Source: Erysipelothrix tonsillarum DSM 14972
Lineage (GTDB): Bacteria; Bacillota_I; Bacilli_A; Erysipelotrichales; Erysipelotrichaceae
Assembly (NCBI RefSeq): GCF_000373785.1
Contig: NZ_KB892377.1
Span: 363,617-427,616, forward strand
DNA: 64,000 nucleotides
Reading direction: 5' to 3'
Positions 55,501 to 63,708 of this stretch are shown piece after piece (positions within the stretch are counted from its first letter, which is position 1; each line of letters starts with the position of its first letter). The notes beneath the pieces are model-generated. The model saw only the letters and a program-made list of their open reading frames with translations, had not been told where the DNA came from and did no database searches. The position numbers and the translations under genes were made by a program.

Positions 55501-57216
55501 TCTCGAGCACCAGAACTAATGAAAACGTCCAGTGCTTATGGTGGTGGCTTCAGTATGCTTGGAAATCTATTGTTTGTAAGTGAAGTTGCTCCTTCATTGT
55601 TTAAAGATAAAGTTGAGAGTGTAACTGCACTTTGGTATCCACAAATAAAGAATGCCATAAACCCACTAGACTATATTCGTGATATGAAGCATATAGAACA
55701 AATTACTCGTGCATTGGATGCACAAAAAGACCCCGTTGAACTTGACCGAAAAGTTTCCATTTTCTCCGCGATGGATCGCGTTGCGGTGCATCATGAAAAC
55801 TATACGATGGGTTTAAGTATGTATTCAAATCGTATAGCAAACTTTGAGTCCTTTAGTGGTGAAAATGGTAAAGGATGGTATACCGGGGATGGCATGTATT
55901 ACTTGTACACCCATGATGATCGTCAGTTTGGTGTAAGTTATTGGCCAACTGTGAATCCGTATCGACTCCCAGGGGTTACTTTAGATACGCGAGAACTTGC
56001 TTTAAGCAGTGGTGAACGTTTACTATCTCCACAAAATTTTGTGGGTGGTGTGGAACAAGGTGCCAACGGTACCGCGGTTATGAAATTAGATAAATCAAAC
56101 TTTAACCAACAAGATTTAACGGCTCAGAAATCTTACTTGATTCTAAATGATAAAATTGTACTAATGGGTAGCAACATAAATGGAACTTCACCTGATTCAA
56201 TCGAAACAATTTTTGAAAATCGCATCATTGATTCAAGTAAAGGTGATCAATTCAAAATAAATGGCAGACTCATGACGGAAAAGATGGAACACAATGATAT
56301 GAGTTTGAATGATTGGGCTCATTATGAATCGAAACAATATAAAGATAACATTGGATATGTATTTTTAGAGAATGCTCCAATTACATTTGAGTATGAAAAC
56401 AGAAATGGAACTTATCAAGATATTAATACACTATTCGGAAATGATATTGCTTATGAAAATGAGTATATTTCAATCCGTCAAAATCATGGTGCAAGTGTTA
56501 TGGGTGAAACCTATGCTGTGATGATTTTACCTCAATATAATGAGAAAGACACCGAAAAATTGAGTCAGGATAATCCCATTACTCTATTACAAAATGATGA
56601 AACTATGCATGCGGCTTATGATCGTGATCAAGCGGTAGTTGCCGTCAACGTATTTAAAGAAGGTCGACTCGATATGAACTTGCCAACAATGCCTATTGAG
56701 GGTATTGATTTCCAACCCGGTTCATATATTATAGAATATAATCAAAAAACAGGCGTTATGAAAGTGAGTGCCAGCGATCCAACGCAAACGCTCGATTCAA
56801 TTGAGATGAATGTAGATGTGAAATCTTCATTGCGTCAAACCTTAGCAATGACTTCAAAAACGTTAGTCTTCGATGTACAAGCTCATGATGGTCAATCACA
56901 AACTCAGAGCCTCAAAATTGCCAATCCTGACCAACAGGGAACGGGCGAAAAACCAACGGAAAAACCAACGGAAAAACCAACAGAGAAGCCAACAGAAAAA
57001 CCAACAGAAAAACCAGAGGATCAAAACACTCATGGAACTGTTAAACCCAAGCCTGATGGGTCAAACGAGCAACAGAGTACTAACAAGCCTTTATCGGAAA
57101 CATCAGATACTTTACCAACTACCGGTAGAGCAGAAGAAATACGAGGGTTTATTACCGTCATGATTGGTTTAAGCCTAATCTTTCTGTTTGAATCACGAAA
57201 AAAAGGTAATAATTAA
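52600..57216 (+). CDS. LPXTG-anchored polysaccharide lyase family 8 (hyaluronidase-type)
   Basis: A wall-anchored lyase of 1538 residues that should cleave hyaluronan or a related uronic-acid glycosaminoglycan by elimination. After a signal peptide (1-27) come two related carbohydrate-binding-like modules (about 30-210 and 305-500, sharing IGFW, KPKGWIFERY- and DLKPEAWVFERY-type segments), three Ig-like BIG2-type domains (about 213-300, 505-590, 595-675), then the PL8 alpha toroid and beta domains (about 680-1430). The catalytic residues are N852, H902 and Y911, spaced 50 and 9 apart as in streptococcal enzymes, with the aromatic patch NWW at 795-797. A PTEK repeat, LPTTG and a membrane segment end the protein. 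The start at 52600 lies after AAAGAGG; a TTG start upstream would overlap the promoter. Confidence 0.92.
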   Translation: MRKLVMFLLTLLLTVTLFPTQQRIEALDAAQTTAADEYFVNADFTATENVVPLDATNLDAHQDIGFWENDIKPKGWIFERYQKSQLPRDQYHAVLNQGTVTLSSDSQYKTPMSFLKPETRIKVKPKTTYVLKGTYQTDFKIVANGKPASISLSLDQYDQGKVIKPAIEYELQEAATWTDFEYEFQLDAATELLPVFKFSYIKGSYAIKNLSLKEKVIAADLQLTQLDVVQDEMTLAPGNEQIINPVVEPWDYPLDRLVWSSENEAVAKVDQMGKVIALQEGKSIITIQDPQSGLTKNVNVNVQKPKDTNLFAENILENSSFEKLVKAPNKGNTNSANWHQDVGFWDSDLKPEAWVFERYKNSNVEASHYSAEMVKSDVKEGSYAVKINLTSNAQSALSFFKPQKRYDVKPNTDYVFEGWFKSENLETLNQKNARINVQIDGYTANKFTRAIHTDMLEASDEWVRFKTTFTTDDQTTQILPVMRMTNTKGSYFLDDVMIYEKPISATAIHLQTSTIDLAHQQRILLPVVTEPTSVNAKTLDWSSSDEDVVQVEQGSIVGLKPGLAKIRVASAFDPSIYDEMTVTVIPETSLPIQAITTKTDHLKLDENQMQYLDFEMTPRHANYKDLTFVSSDDTVLTINDEGLLVPHNMGSATITILFGNTTLKTMRVDVEATRKNADMQAMIQAWQKRYLGDDAISSPLKDEYKAKLIREGESLYQNMKKSNEYREALWENTSATKSSNMTKQFRNLKAVILAYQMPESSLYQRKDVYDEIVDGMDQLYKVFSYNGDQMVFEGNWWDYQIGSAKAITDSLILLADFLPNERLLEFVTVVEHYVPNAVDQMSKKGDIATGANRTDLAMSLLGTALLSEDVAKLERLQVDLLPLFELASSEDGIYADGSMVQHKTIPYTGGYGSVYLEGVSSLLTLLQPSPWRLDPSAYETLFPVLERGFISMLHEGQLMAMVQGRGMSRAPELMKTSSAYGGGFSMLGNLLFVSEVAPSLFKDKVESVTALWYPQIKNAINPLDYIRDMKHIEQITRALDAQKDPVELDRKVSIFSAMDRVAVHHENYTMGLSMYSNRIANFESFSGENGKGWYTGDGMYYLYTHDDRQFGVSYWPTVNPYRLPGVTLDTRELALSSGERLLSPQNFVGGVEQGANGTAVMKLDKSNFNQQDLTAQKSYLILNDKIVLMGSNINGTSPDSIETIFENRIIDSSKGDQFKINGRLMTEKMEHNDMSLNDWAHYESKQYKDNIGYVFLENAPITFEYENRNGTYQDINTLFGNDIAYENEYISIRQNHGASVMGETYAVMILPQYNEKDTEKLSQDNPITLLQNDETMHAAYDRDQAVVAVNVFKEGRLDMNLPTMPIEGIDFQPGSYIIEYNQKTGVMKVSASDPTQTLDSIEMNVDVKSSLRQTLAMTSKTLVFDVQAHDGQSQTQSLKIANPDQQGTGEKPTEKPTEKPTEKPTEKPTEKPEDQNTHGTVKPKPDGSNEQQSTNKPLSETSDTLPTTGRAEEIRGFITVMIGLSLIFLFESRKKGNN
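56942..57015 (+). repeat. PTEK spacer repeat in the PL8 lyase gene
   Basis: In-frame 12-base units encode EKPT five to six times before EKPEDQ. A wall-spanning spacer of variable length is expected. Confidence 0.8.
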
Positions 57217-57235
57217 ATTTTGAATCCTGTTTATA

Positions 57236-57264
57236 TTGACATTAAGTGACAGATTGATTATTAT
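57236..57264 (+). promoter_or_regulatory. Promoter of the T-box leader
   Basis: TTGACA (57236-57241) and TATTAT (57259-57264) are 17 bases apart, placing the start near 57271, just before T-box stem I. Confidence 0.5.
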
Positions 57265-57274
57265 AGTAAAAATA

Positions 57275-57520
57275 AATCGACAATAGTGAACGAGTAAGTT
57301 ACATCATTTAACGCACAGAGAATTGATATATATGCTGAGAGTCAATCGTTAAAGTGTAGCTGAAAATCATCACTTAGATGTATCACTGAATAAAGTAAGT
57401 GGTACCGGGTTTTCACCGTTAAAAGAAACACGTATTATAATGTACGTTTGAGAGCCATACATTGTATGGAATTTTGGGTGGTAACGCGATAACCTCGTCC
57501 CTTGTGGATGAGGTTTTTTT
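57275..57520 (+). ncRNA. T-box riboswitch, probably isoleucine-specific
   Basis: This is a tRNA-sensing leader. Stem I closes AGTGA (57285-57289) with TCACT (57369-57373) and inner arms ATTTAACG with CGTTAAAG. The AGAGA motif and an apical GCTGAGA (GNUGNAG-like) loop are present. The specifier loop reads GAAAATCA, giving ATC (Ile) at 57366-57368 in the most likely register. The T-box GGGTGGTAACGCG is at 57476-57488, followed by a terminator hairpin (AACCTC...GAGGTT, then T7). It controls the branched-chain amino acid transporter downstream. The codon register is an inference; AAT (Asn) is the alternative. Confidence 0.88.
57491..57520 (+). terminator. T-box terminator/antiterminator switch
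   Basis: AACCTC and GAGGTT flank a loop with CGTCCC, followed by a T-run. The 5' arm can instead pair with the T-box bulge region when uncharged tRNA is bound. Confidence 0.85.
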
Positions 57521-57540
57521 GTCGAAGTGAAGGAGGCAGT

Positions 57541-57576
57541 ATGGAATCAGATATTGAAGGTGATATTAGTATTTAA
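57541..57576 (+). CDS. Eleven-codon upstream reading frame before brnQ
   Basis: ATG at 57541 is preceded by a strong AAGGAGG (57530-57536) and encodes MESDIEGDISI, then TAA. It ends 13 bases before the brnQ start, which has its own AGGAGG. Three of eleven residues are Ile. It may be translated as a coupling or sensing peptide, or it may be a remnant. No homologue is recognised. Confidence 0.4.
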   Translation: MESDIEGDISI

Positions 57577-57588
57577 CAGGAGGTAATA

Positions 57589-58884
57589 ATGAATCATTTA
57601 TCAAAAAAACACATACTATTAGTCTCATTGACCCTTTTTTCGCTCTTTTTTGGAGCAGGTAATTTAATTTTTCCACCATTTTTAGGTGAAGCTTCAGGTA
57701 CTCGCTTTGTAACTTCCTTATTAGGTTTTTACATTACGGCAGTTTGTTTTCCAATTCTTGCGGTAATTTCCATTTCTCAAGCTAAGGGATTATACCCCTT
57801 AGCTTCGAAAGCTCATCCCAAGTTTGCTTTAATCTTTACATTTTTAATCTATCTGTCAATTGGTCCATTACTTGGAATACCAAGGGCGGGGAGTTTGCCC
57901 TTTGAAATGGCCGTTGCACCTTTCTTAAGGTCATTTCAGGCTTATCATAAGATTGGTTTGCTCCTCTTTACGAGTTTGTTTTTTCTGGCAGCTTATACGC
58001 TCTCAAAAAACCCAACCAAATTAGTAGATCGAATGGGAAAAATACTGACACCGCTCTTATTGCTTCTAATCTTCATTGTTTTTGTAGGAAGCTTTTTGAA
58101 GCCTTTTGAGGGTTTTGGTAACGCAGTCGATGTTTATCAGTCGATGCCATTAACACAAGGTTTTCTCGATGGTTACCTTACAATGGATACCATTGCAGCT
58201 TTAAACTTTGGACTTGTTATTTCATTAATTATTAAAGAACTCGGCATAAAAGAGGATGCTGCGATTGTTAAAAATACGATTTGGACGGGTTTAATCGCCG
58301 GGATTCTATTGATGATCGTGTATGGTTGTCTTGCTTATCTCGGTGCTTTAAGTGGTAATCTATACGGTGTTTCAGAAAATGGTGCGCAAACGTTAGCAAA
58401 AATTATCACACATATTTTTGGTCCGACGGGTTTAATTCTTTTAGCGGTGATTTTCAGCTTGGCATGTTTGACGACCTCAGTAGGTTTGATTACATCATGT
58501 AGTCAGTATTTTGCTATGCAGGGTTCTTACTCATATAAAACATGGGTTTTAGTGATATCATTATGGAGTTTTGTAACTTCAAATCTCGGTCTCAGTAAAA
58601 TTTTACAAATCTCCGTACCGCTGTTGGAAGCTATTTATCCCGTCGCGATTGTATTAATTGTTTTAAGTTTTTTAGAACTTTTTTGCAATCTTAAACGATA
58701 TGTATATCAAATTACGATTGCGGTTACCGCTATTATTTCTTTGCTGACAGTTTTGGATACGTATGTTTTGACGAAAATATCCTTGTTGAGTGTGTTGCCG
58801 TTGAATGCGCAGGGGTTAGCCTGGGTATTCCCAGCGCTTTTAACAATGATCTTACTCAACATATATACCTATCTAAATCATTAA
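57589..58884 (+). CDS. brnQ: Branched-chain amino acid transporter BrnQ
   Basis: A 431-residue Na+- or H+-coupled transporter of the LIVCS family for leucine, isoleucine and valine. The opening FSLFFGAGNLIFPPFLG (about 17-33) and GPLLGIPRAGSLPFEMA near 91-107 are family signatures, with about 12 hydrophobic segments. It has an ACAGGAGGTAATA ribosome site and is controlled by the T-box upstream. Confidence 0.95.
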   Translation: MNHLSKKHILLVSLTLFSLFFGAGNLIFPPFLGEASGTRFVTSLLGFYITAVCFPILAVISISQAKGLYPLASKAHPKFALIFTFLIYLSIGPLLGIPRAGSLPFEMAVAPFLRSFQAYHKIGLLLFTSLFFLAAYTLSKNPTKLVDRMGKILTPLLLLLIFIVFVGSFLKPFEGFGNAVDVYQSMPLTQGFLDGYLTMDTIAALNFGLVISLIIKELGIKEDAAIVKNTIWTGLIAGILLMIVYGCLAYLGALSGNLYGVSENGAQTLAKIITHIFGPTGLILLAVIFSLACLTTSVGLITSCSQYFAMQGSYSYKTWVLVISLWSFVTSNLGLSKILQISVPLLEAIYPVAIVLIVLSFLELFCNLKRYVYQITIAVTAIISLLTVLDTYVLTKISLLSVLPLNAQGLAWVFPALLTMILLNIYTYLNH

Positions 58885-58917
58885 AAAGACATGTATCATT
58901 TGATACATGTCTTTTTA
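58883..58917. terminator. Bidirectional terminator after brnQ
   Basis: AAAAAGACATGTATCA and TGATACATGTCTTTTT pair almost perfectly. It overlaps the last codon of the converging minus-strand gene. Confidence 0.88.
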
Positions 58918-59271
58918 AAATCCATATCGTGTTGAGCGATAAGCGTAAAGGCCATATGCGAAAATTTCAACAGTATAAATGGGATACTTTTTTTCAATTT
59001 CATTTTTAAATTCATCAAAGAGTGCTCTATTTCGCACAGCTTCTGCAAGTGCAATACCTTGATTGGTTAAGGCAATTACGGCTTTGGAATCAAAAGGCTG
59101 AGACAAGGTAACGATATGTGCTTGGTGCATTTTTTGAAGATGATACAGACATTCAGAGTTGTGATATTTTTGAATTGCGCTTACGAGCAGTAAATCCTCG
59201 CAGGTGGATGATGTTTCAGTTTGAGATAAATTTAAAAGTAAATCGCGAACACAGTCGATATTTAGTTTCAT
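58915..59271 (-). CDS. DUF2513-like small protein
   Basis: A 118-residue soluble protein with the N-terminal pattern MKLNIDCVRDLLLNLSQTET, resembling DUF2513 proteins, which are often phage- or plasmid-associated and have a winged-helix-like fold (ALTNQGIALAEAVRN in the second half). No other mobile genes surround it. The function is unknown. An AGGAGGGTCT ribosome site lies upstream. Confidence 0.65.
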   Translation of the reverse strand: MKLNIDCVRDLLLNLSQTETSSTCEDLLLVSAIQKYHNSECLYHLQKMHQAHIVTLSQPFDSKAVIALTNQGIALAEAVRNRALFDEFKNEIEKKYPIYTVEIFAYGLYAYRSTRYGF

Positions 59272-59666
59272 AAGACCCTCCTTCTTTTATAATCATTATA
59301 CCAAAGGTTTGTTGAATGAAACATGAACTATCATGCTCTCTTTACCTCGGTGTTTATTATGTACTTCAGTTAATTATGAAACCATAGCACATAAGAAAAG
59401 GTGATTTTCCAATTTTGATTTTTTTTGATTATGTAAGATGATTGTTCTTATTAAAAAATTCGATTTATACCACCGTATTCTTTTTATTTTCTCTCCCAGT
59501 AAGCGCTCTTCTTAAACTAAGAAAACATACAAAATGTTTTTAAATCTTCTATTTAATAGTCATAATGAAGAGACCCAACTACTGTTAGGTGTATTTACGA
59601 TATTTACTTTACATTTTAATGAAACTGAATTATTCTAGGTTCGATTTAGTGAAAAGGAGAGTTATC
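59272..59666. other. Intergenic region before the second choline-binding protein
   Basis: Nearly 400 bases of very AT-rich sequence. A small palindrome (AAAACAT...ATGTTTT, 59520-59538) is present. No gene, CRE site or convincing promoter was recognised. The AAAAGGAGAG ribosome site ends the region. Confidence 0.5.
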
Positions 59667-61670
59667 ATGAATACAAAACTCGCAAAGATATTAGTCTTTA
59701 CGACAATTTTATTTCTTGGTATTTGGAATTCATCTCGGTCAATTTATGCTGATGAAGCGGAGGGAAACCTCTTAAAAGATCGAACTTTGATTCAATTGAA
59801 AGCTTACTTGATTTCATTGGAAGATATCGAAGATCCAAGGGTAGATATGCATCGACATCTAAAAACTGTTGAAAAATATATCAAGCAAATTGAACGCACA
59901 CCTGAGCATCAACGCAAAGCAAAGATTCAACAGATTAAGAAGATTGTAGAAGAAAGTGTTGCACGAAAGAAAAGAGCACGAAAAATAGAAGATTTTGAAG
60001 AGTTTATTGATACTAAAAATATGTTGACGGAAGAGCAAAAAAGAAGCTTCGTTGAAGAATTCAGAATTACAGTACATGATGAAGATTTGAATCAAATAAA
60101 AAAAGAAGCAGACGAATTAGATCGCAAACTGTATCAAGATGCAGAAAAAGTAAGCGCATATATTGATGCGATTCGAGCATTTGATCGCATTGATAGAGAC
60201 TCAAGAATGTATTATGAAGACGAACTTATGCGAATCTGGCTTGAAGGAAAAGATCTTTCGGGAGAAGTAACACCGTATTTTAATACAATTCAAGCGCAGC
60301 AGGTAAAAAAAGGGGGAAAACCCTGGCAAGAAAATTTAGAGAGTCCAATTGATTCAGCGGTTGAGGAAAAACCATCGAAACCTGTAGAAGTTTCAGCTGA
60401 TCAACAGCAAGATCAACAATTTGAAGTGTTTTTAAATGGAATCGAAACGTTATCAAAAAGTAAGCGGAATGCTTATTTAAAGCAAATCAAGTCACTAGAA
60501 GGTGAAGCAAAAATAAAACAGATTAAAATGCTTATGAATACTATTGAAGCAGAAGATTATGCGATAAAGGTTAGACAAAAACAAGAAGTTCTAATTCATG
60601 AAATCAATGAAACACTCAAACATTTAAATGAACAAGAGAAAAAAGAGTATGCAAACAGGATACGTGAAATTGCTTCATTTAATGATCTTGATGAAATTAA
60701 AAAAAGAGCAATAGCACTTAATCAACGAAATGAGTCGCTCAATAGAATCTTTCAAACAAGTATTGAACAAATTCAAAAGAGTAAAGGGATTCACCAAAAT
60801 GACAAAGTGCAGTTTATTCAATCATTAACTGATGCAATGGCAGATCGGAATGAACTGATGATAACTCGTATTGTGAATGATTTCAAAAAAATGGAAGGAC
60901 AAAAACAGCCACGAAACGAGAAAAAACCTGAGCAGATTAAGGAAACCAAAAAGAAAATTAAGAATCCTGCGAAACCTGTATTAAAACGTGAAATGATCCG
61001 TATAGGCTGGCAAGGTCAAGAAGGGCAATCACAGTATCGCGGTAGAGATGGTCAACTCATGAAGAATAAATGGGTGCAACTAGATGGAAAGCGTTTATTC
61101 TTTAATGAGGAAGGATTACCCCAAAGAGGTCTCTCGAAAATTGGGCAAAGCACTTATTACTTTGATAGTTCAAAAGGAATGATTACAGGATGGTTTAAAC
61201 ATCAAAATAAGTGGTTCTATTTTACACAAGAAGGTGCCATTCAAGGGCGATGGTCAAAAATTAATAACATATGGTATTACTTTAACGACAATTGTGAAAT
61301 GGTGACCGGATGGCATCAAGTTAAAGGGAAATGGTATTTCCATAATTCTGACGGAAAGATGTTGACTGGGTGGCTTAAAGATCAAGCTAAATGGTATTAT
61401 TTGGACTCATCGGGTGCGATGACAACGGGTTGGAAGCAGATTAAGAACCAATGGTACTATTTTAAATCATCGGGATCGATGGTTGTAGGATGGCAAAAGA
61501 TTGACAATAAATGGTATTATATGGAATCCTCTGGAGCCATGGTAACCGGTTGGAAATTTATCAATCATAAATGGTATTATTTAAAATCTAACGGTGTGAT
61601 GGCAACAGGATGGCAAAAGATAAATAATACATGGTATGAGTTGAATCATGATGGTTCACTCAAAGCATAA
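59667..61670 (+). CDS. Choline-binding-repeat surface protein with GA-like helical modules
   Basis: A secreted protein of 667 residues related in layout to the gene at 11460. It has a signal peptide (1-27) and a charged helical region (about 30-440). This includes repeated three-helix units such as LTEEQKRSFVEEFRI-x-DLNQIKKEADEL and LNEQEKKEYANRIREI-x-DLDEIKKRAIAL, resembling GA modules. From about 455 there are nine or ten 20-residue choline-binding units (VTGWHQVKGKWYFHNSDGK and similar). There is no enzymatic domain. The start at 59667 follows AAAAGGAGAG; the frame upstream to 59589 has no ribosome site and would mask the signal peptide. Ligand unknown. Confidence 0.82.
   Translation: MNTKLAKILVFTTILFLGIWNSSRSIYADEAEGNLLKDRTLIQLKAYLISLEDIEDPRVDMHRHLKTVEKYIKQIERTPEHQRKAKIQQIKKIVEESVARKKRARKIEDFEEFIDTKNMLTEEQKRSFVEEFRITVHDEDLNQIKKEADELDRKLYQDAEKVSAYIDAIRAFDRIDRDSRMYYEDELMRIWLEGKDLSGEVTPYFNTIQAQQVKKGGKPWQENLESPIDSAVEEKPSKPVEVSADQQQDQQFEVFLNGIETLSKSKRNAYLKQIKSLEGEAKIKQIKMLMNTIEAEDYAIKVRQKQEVLIHEINETLKHLNEQEKKEYANRIREIASFNDLDEIKKRAIALNQRNESLNRIFQTSIEQIQKSKGIHQNDKVQFIQSLTDAMADRNELMITRIVNDFKKMEGQKQPRNEKKPEQIKETKKKIKNPAKPVLKREMIRIGWQGQEGQSQYRGRDGQLMKNKWVQLDGKRLFFNEEGLPQRGLSKIGQSTYYFDSSKGMITGWFKHQNKWFYFTQEGAIQGRWSKINNIWYYFNDNCEMVTGWHQVKGKWYFHNSDGKMLTGWLKDQAKWYYLDSSGAMTTGWKQIKNQWYYFKSSGSMVVGWQKIDNKWYYMESSGAMVTGWKFINHKWYYLKSNGVMATGWQKINNTWYELNHDGSLKA
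61000..61660 (+). repeat. Tandem 60-base choline-binding units
   Basis: Nine to ten in-frame units coding TGW...WYY-type motifs, more diverged than those at 12850-13340. Confidence 0.8.
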
Positions 61671-61700
61671 AGCTGTGTCTTAAGACACAGCTTTATGCTT
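61664..61700. terminator. Bidirectional terminator between convergent genes
   Basis: AGCATAAAGCTGTGTC and GACACAGCTTTATGCT flank TTAA, followed by a T-run. The stem includes the 3' end of the choline-binding gene and the 3' end of the NERD gene. Confidence 0.88.
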
Positions 61701-62279
61701 TTTTTTCATTTGAGTACGATACCGTTTGTGTCGATATGCTTTAATCATTTTAAAACGGTGACAACGAAGCAAGGCACGGTTAATTTTTCTGAGTTCTTTA
61801 CGTGTAAATATTTTTGTGCGTGAGTTCGATGTAGCCAGAGATACAGTGTCGAGTGTGTAAAGATTAGGTAAGGACTGTTGAGTGTTATTTACAACGACAC
61901 AATTTATAATATGCTTATCCGAAACTTTTAAATAATCACTTAAGGCACGAACGTGATGACTATTTTGAATAAACGGATTTCGTATGGATTTCTGTGTACC
62001 TTGTTTGAACCACAGTTTATCATGTTCTAAACCAATAAGGGGTTCCTTTGAATATTTGACCTCAAAACATAGAATTCTGTACTGATTGACGACAATAATG
62101 TCGATTTCCGTAATACCATTATTGCGGTGAATCGGTATATAGGTACTATGATAGACATAAGATTTCGCTTGCTTAGATAAGTTTTCAAAAACTTTGAGTT
62201 CGAATTGTTCACCTGCATTTCGGGATTTTTTCTGTCGTGTTTTTTTTCGATAATGTATATAGCGGAGCGACTTCATCAT
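61680..62279 (-). CDS. NERD-domain protein
   Basis: A 199-residue protein with a nuclease-related domain at about 20-130. The restriction-endonuclease-like core is visible: GITEIDIIVVN carries the Asp, and ILCFEVKYS carries the E-x-K. The C-terminus is strongly basic and may bind nucleic acid. There is no signal peptide or membrane segment. NERD proteins are poorly characterised; DNA processing is an inference from the fold. AGAGGTGA lies before the start. Confidence 0.82.
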   Translation of the reverse strand: MMKSLRYIHYRKKTRQKKSRNAGEQFELKVFENLSKQAKSYVYHSTYIPIHRNNGITEIDIIVVNQYRILCFEVKYSKEPLIGLEHDKLWFKQGTQKSIRNPFIQNSHHVRALSDYLKVSDKHIINCVVVNNTQQSLPNLYTLDTVSLATSNSRTKIFTRKELRKINRALLRCHRFKMIKAYRHKRYRTQMKKKHKAVS

Positions 62280-62444
62280 TTCACCTCTTAAATTGTTTTA
62301 GTGTTATCATAGCATAAACAGATGTTAAAGGGATACTCATTTTTTAAGTTTTTTATTTAAATTTTCAATGAAATGTGGTAGAATCATTTATGGATTGCTT
62401 CTATACGAGGCTTTCAGTGTTTTATAAAAAAAAGGATGTTATAT

Positions 62445-63635
62445 ATGGAAAGAAAAATTGGTACTGTTTCAAGAGGTGTTCGTTGTCCGATCATTCGTGA
62501 AGGTGATGATTTAGCTCAAATCGTTACAGAAAGTATATTGGAAGCTGGAAAGAGTGAAAATTTTGATATTCGAGATCGTGATATTATTGCGCTAACGGAG
62601 TCTATTGTAGCTCGTGCACAAGGAAACTATGTTTCCGTGGACGCTATTGCGAAAGATGTGAATAAAAAAATGGGTGGCGGAACGGTAGGTGTTATTTTCC
62701 CGATTCTGTCAAGAAACCGCTTTTCAATTTGTTTACGTGGTATCGCTAAAGGTGTTGACAAGGTTGTCCTTATGTTAAGTTACCCGTCAGATGAGGTGGG
62801 AAATGAACTTGTTAGTTTGGATCAACTCGATGCATCAGGTATTAATCCGTATAGTGATGTTCTAAACCTTGAGCAATATCGCAGTTTGTTTGGTGAAAAT
62901 AAGCATCCATTTACAGGAATCGATTATGTCGCTTATTATGCAAGTATTATCCAAGAAGCAGGTGCAGAGGTAGAAATTGTGTTCTCAAACAATCCACGCA
63001 CAATCTTAGATTATACCGATAAGGTTTTGGCTTGTGATATTCACACCAACCCTCGCACAAAGCGTATATTGCGTGAAAGTGGTGCTAACATTGTTTGTGG
63101 TCTTGATGATATTCTAACCGAAAGTGTGGATGGCAGTGGTTATAATGAGCGTTATGGTTTACTTGGTTCTAATAAATCGACCGAAGATTCTGTAAAACTA
63201 TTCCCACGTGAATGCACTGATCTTGTTGAAGATATTCAAAATCGAATTCTAGAAGCAACATCAAAACATGTTGAAGTGATGGTCTACGGTGATGGTGCGT
63301 TTAAAGATCCCATTGGTAAAATTTGGGAATTAGCGGATCCTACAGTTTCTCCCGCTTATACTAAAGGTCTTGTTGGTACACCCAATGAATTAAAACTTAA
63401 ATATCTTGCAGATAATGACTTTAAAGATTTGCAAGGGGAAGCACTGAAAAAAGCAATTGAAACACATATTAAAGACAAGGACGATAATCTTGTTGGTAAT
63501 ATGGCAGCGCAAGGTACTACACCACGCCGCTTGGTCGATCTCATTGGTTCACTCTGTGATCTAACAAGTGGTTCTGGCGATAAAGGAACACCGATTGTAT
63601 TTGTTCAAGGGTATTTCGATAACTTTGCAGATTAA
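62445..63635 (+). CDS. CofE-like gamma-glutamyl ligase (F420-0:glutamate ligase family)
   Basis: A 396-residue member of the CofE superfamily (PF01996). Visible parts are RDIIALTESIVARAQGNYVS (near 48-67), LSRNRFSICLRGIAKGVDKVVLML and the C-terminal LVGTPNELKLKYLADND, all in order. CofE adds glutamate to F420-0 with GTP in methanogens and actinobacteria. No F420 genes are in this window and F420 is not expected in Erysipelothrix, so another gamma-glutamyl or amide ligase role is likely. The start at 62445 is seven bases after AAAAGG; the ATG at 62436 overlaps the ribosome site. Confidence 0.78.
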   Translation: MERKIGTVSRGVRCPIIREGDDLAQIVTESILEAGKSENFDIRDRDIIALTESIVARAQGNYVSVDAIAKDVNKKMGGGTVGVIFPILSRNRFSICLRGIAKGVDKVVLMLSYPSDEVGNELVSLDQLDASGINPYSDVLNLEQYRSLFGENKHPFTGIDYVAYYASIIQEAGAEVEIVFSNNPRTILDYTDKVLACDIHTNPRTKRILRESGANIVCGLDDILTESVDGSGYNERYGLLGSNKSTEDSVKLFPRECTDLVEDIQNRILEATSKHVEVMVYGDGAFKDPIGKIWELADPTVSPAYTKGLVGTPNELKLKYLADNDFKDLQGEALKKAIETHIKDKDDNLVGNMAAQGTTPRRLVDLIGSLCDLTSGSGDKGTPIVFVQGYFDNFAD

Positions 63636-63646
63636 TTATTAAATAG

Positions 63647-63697
63647 AAAAAAGAGTACCCTCAATTTCAAATGATTGAAATGATGGGTACTCTTTTT
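63647..63697. terminator. Bidirectional terminator after the CofE-like gene
   Basis: AAAAAGAGTACCC and GGGTACTCTTTTT form the base of a stem, with an inner palindrome (ATTTCAA...TTGAAAT). Confidence 0.85.
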
Positions 63698-63708
63698 AGT
63701 GTAATTTA

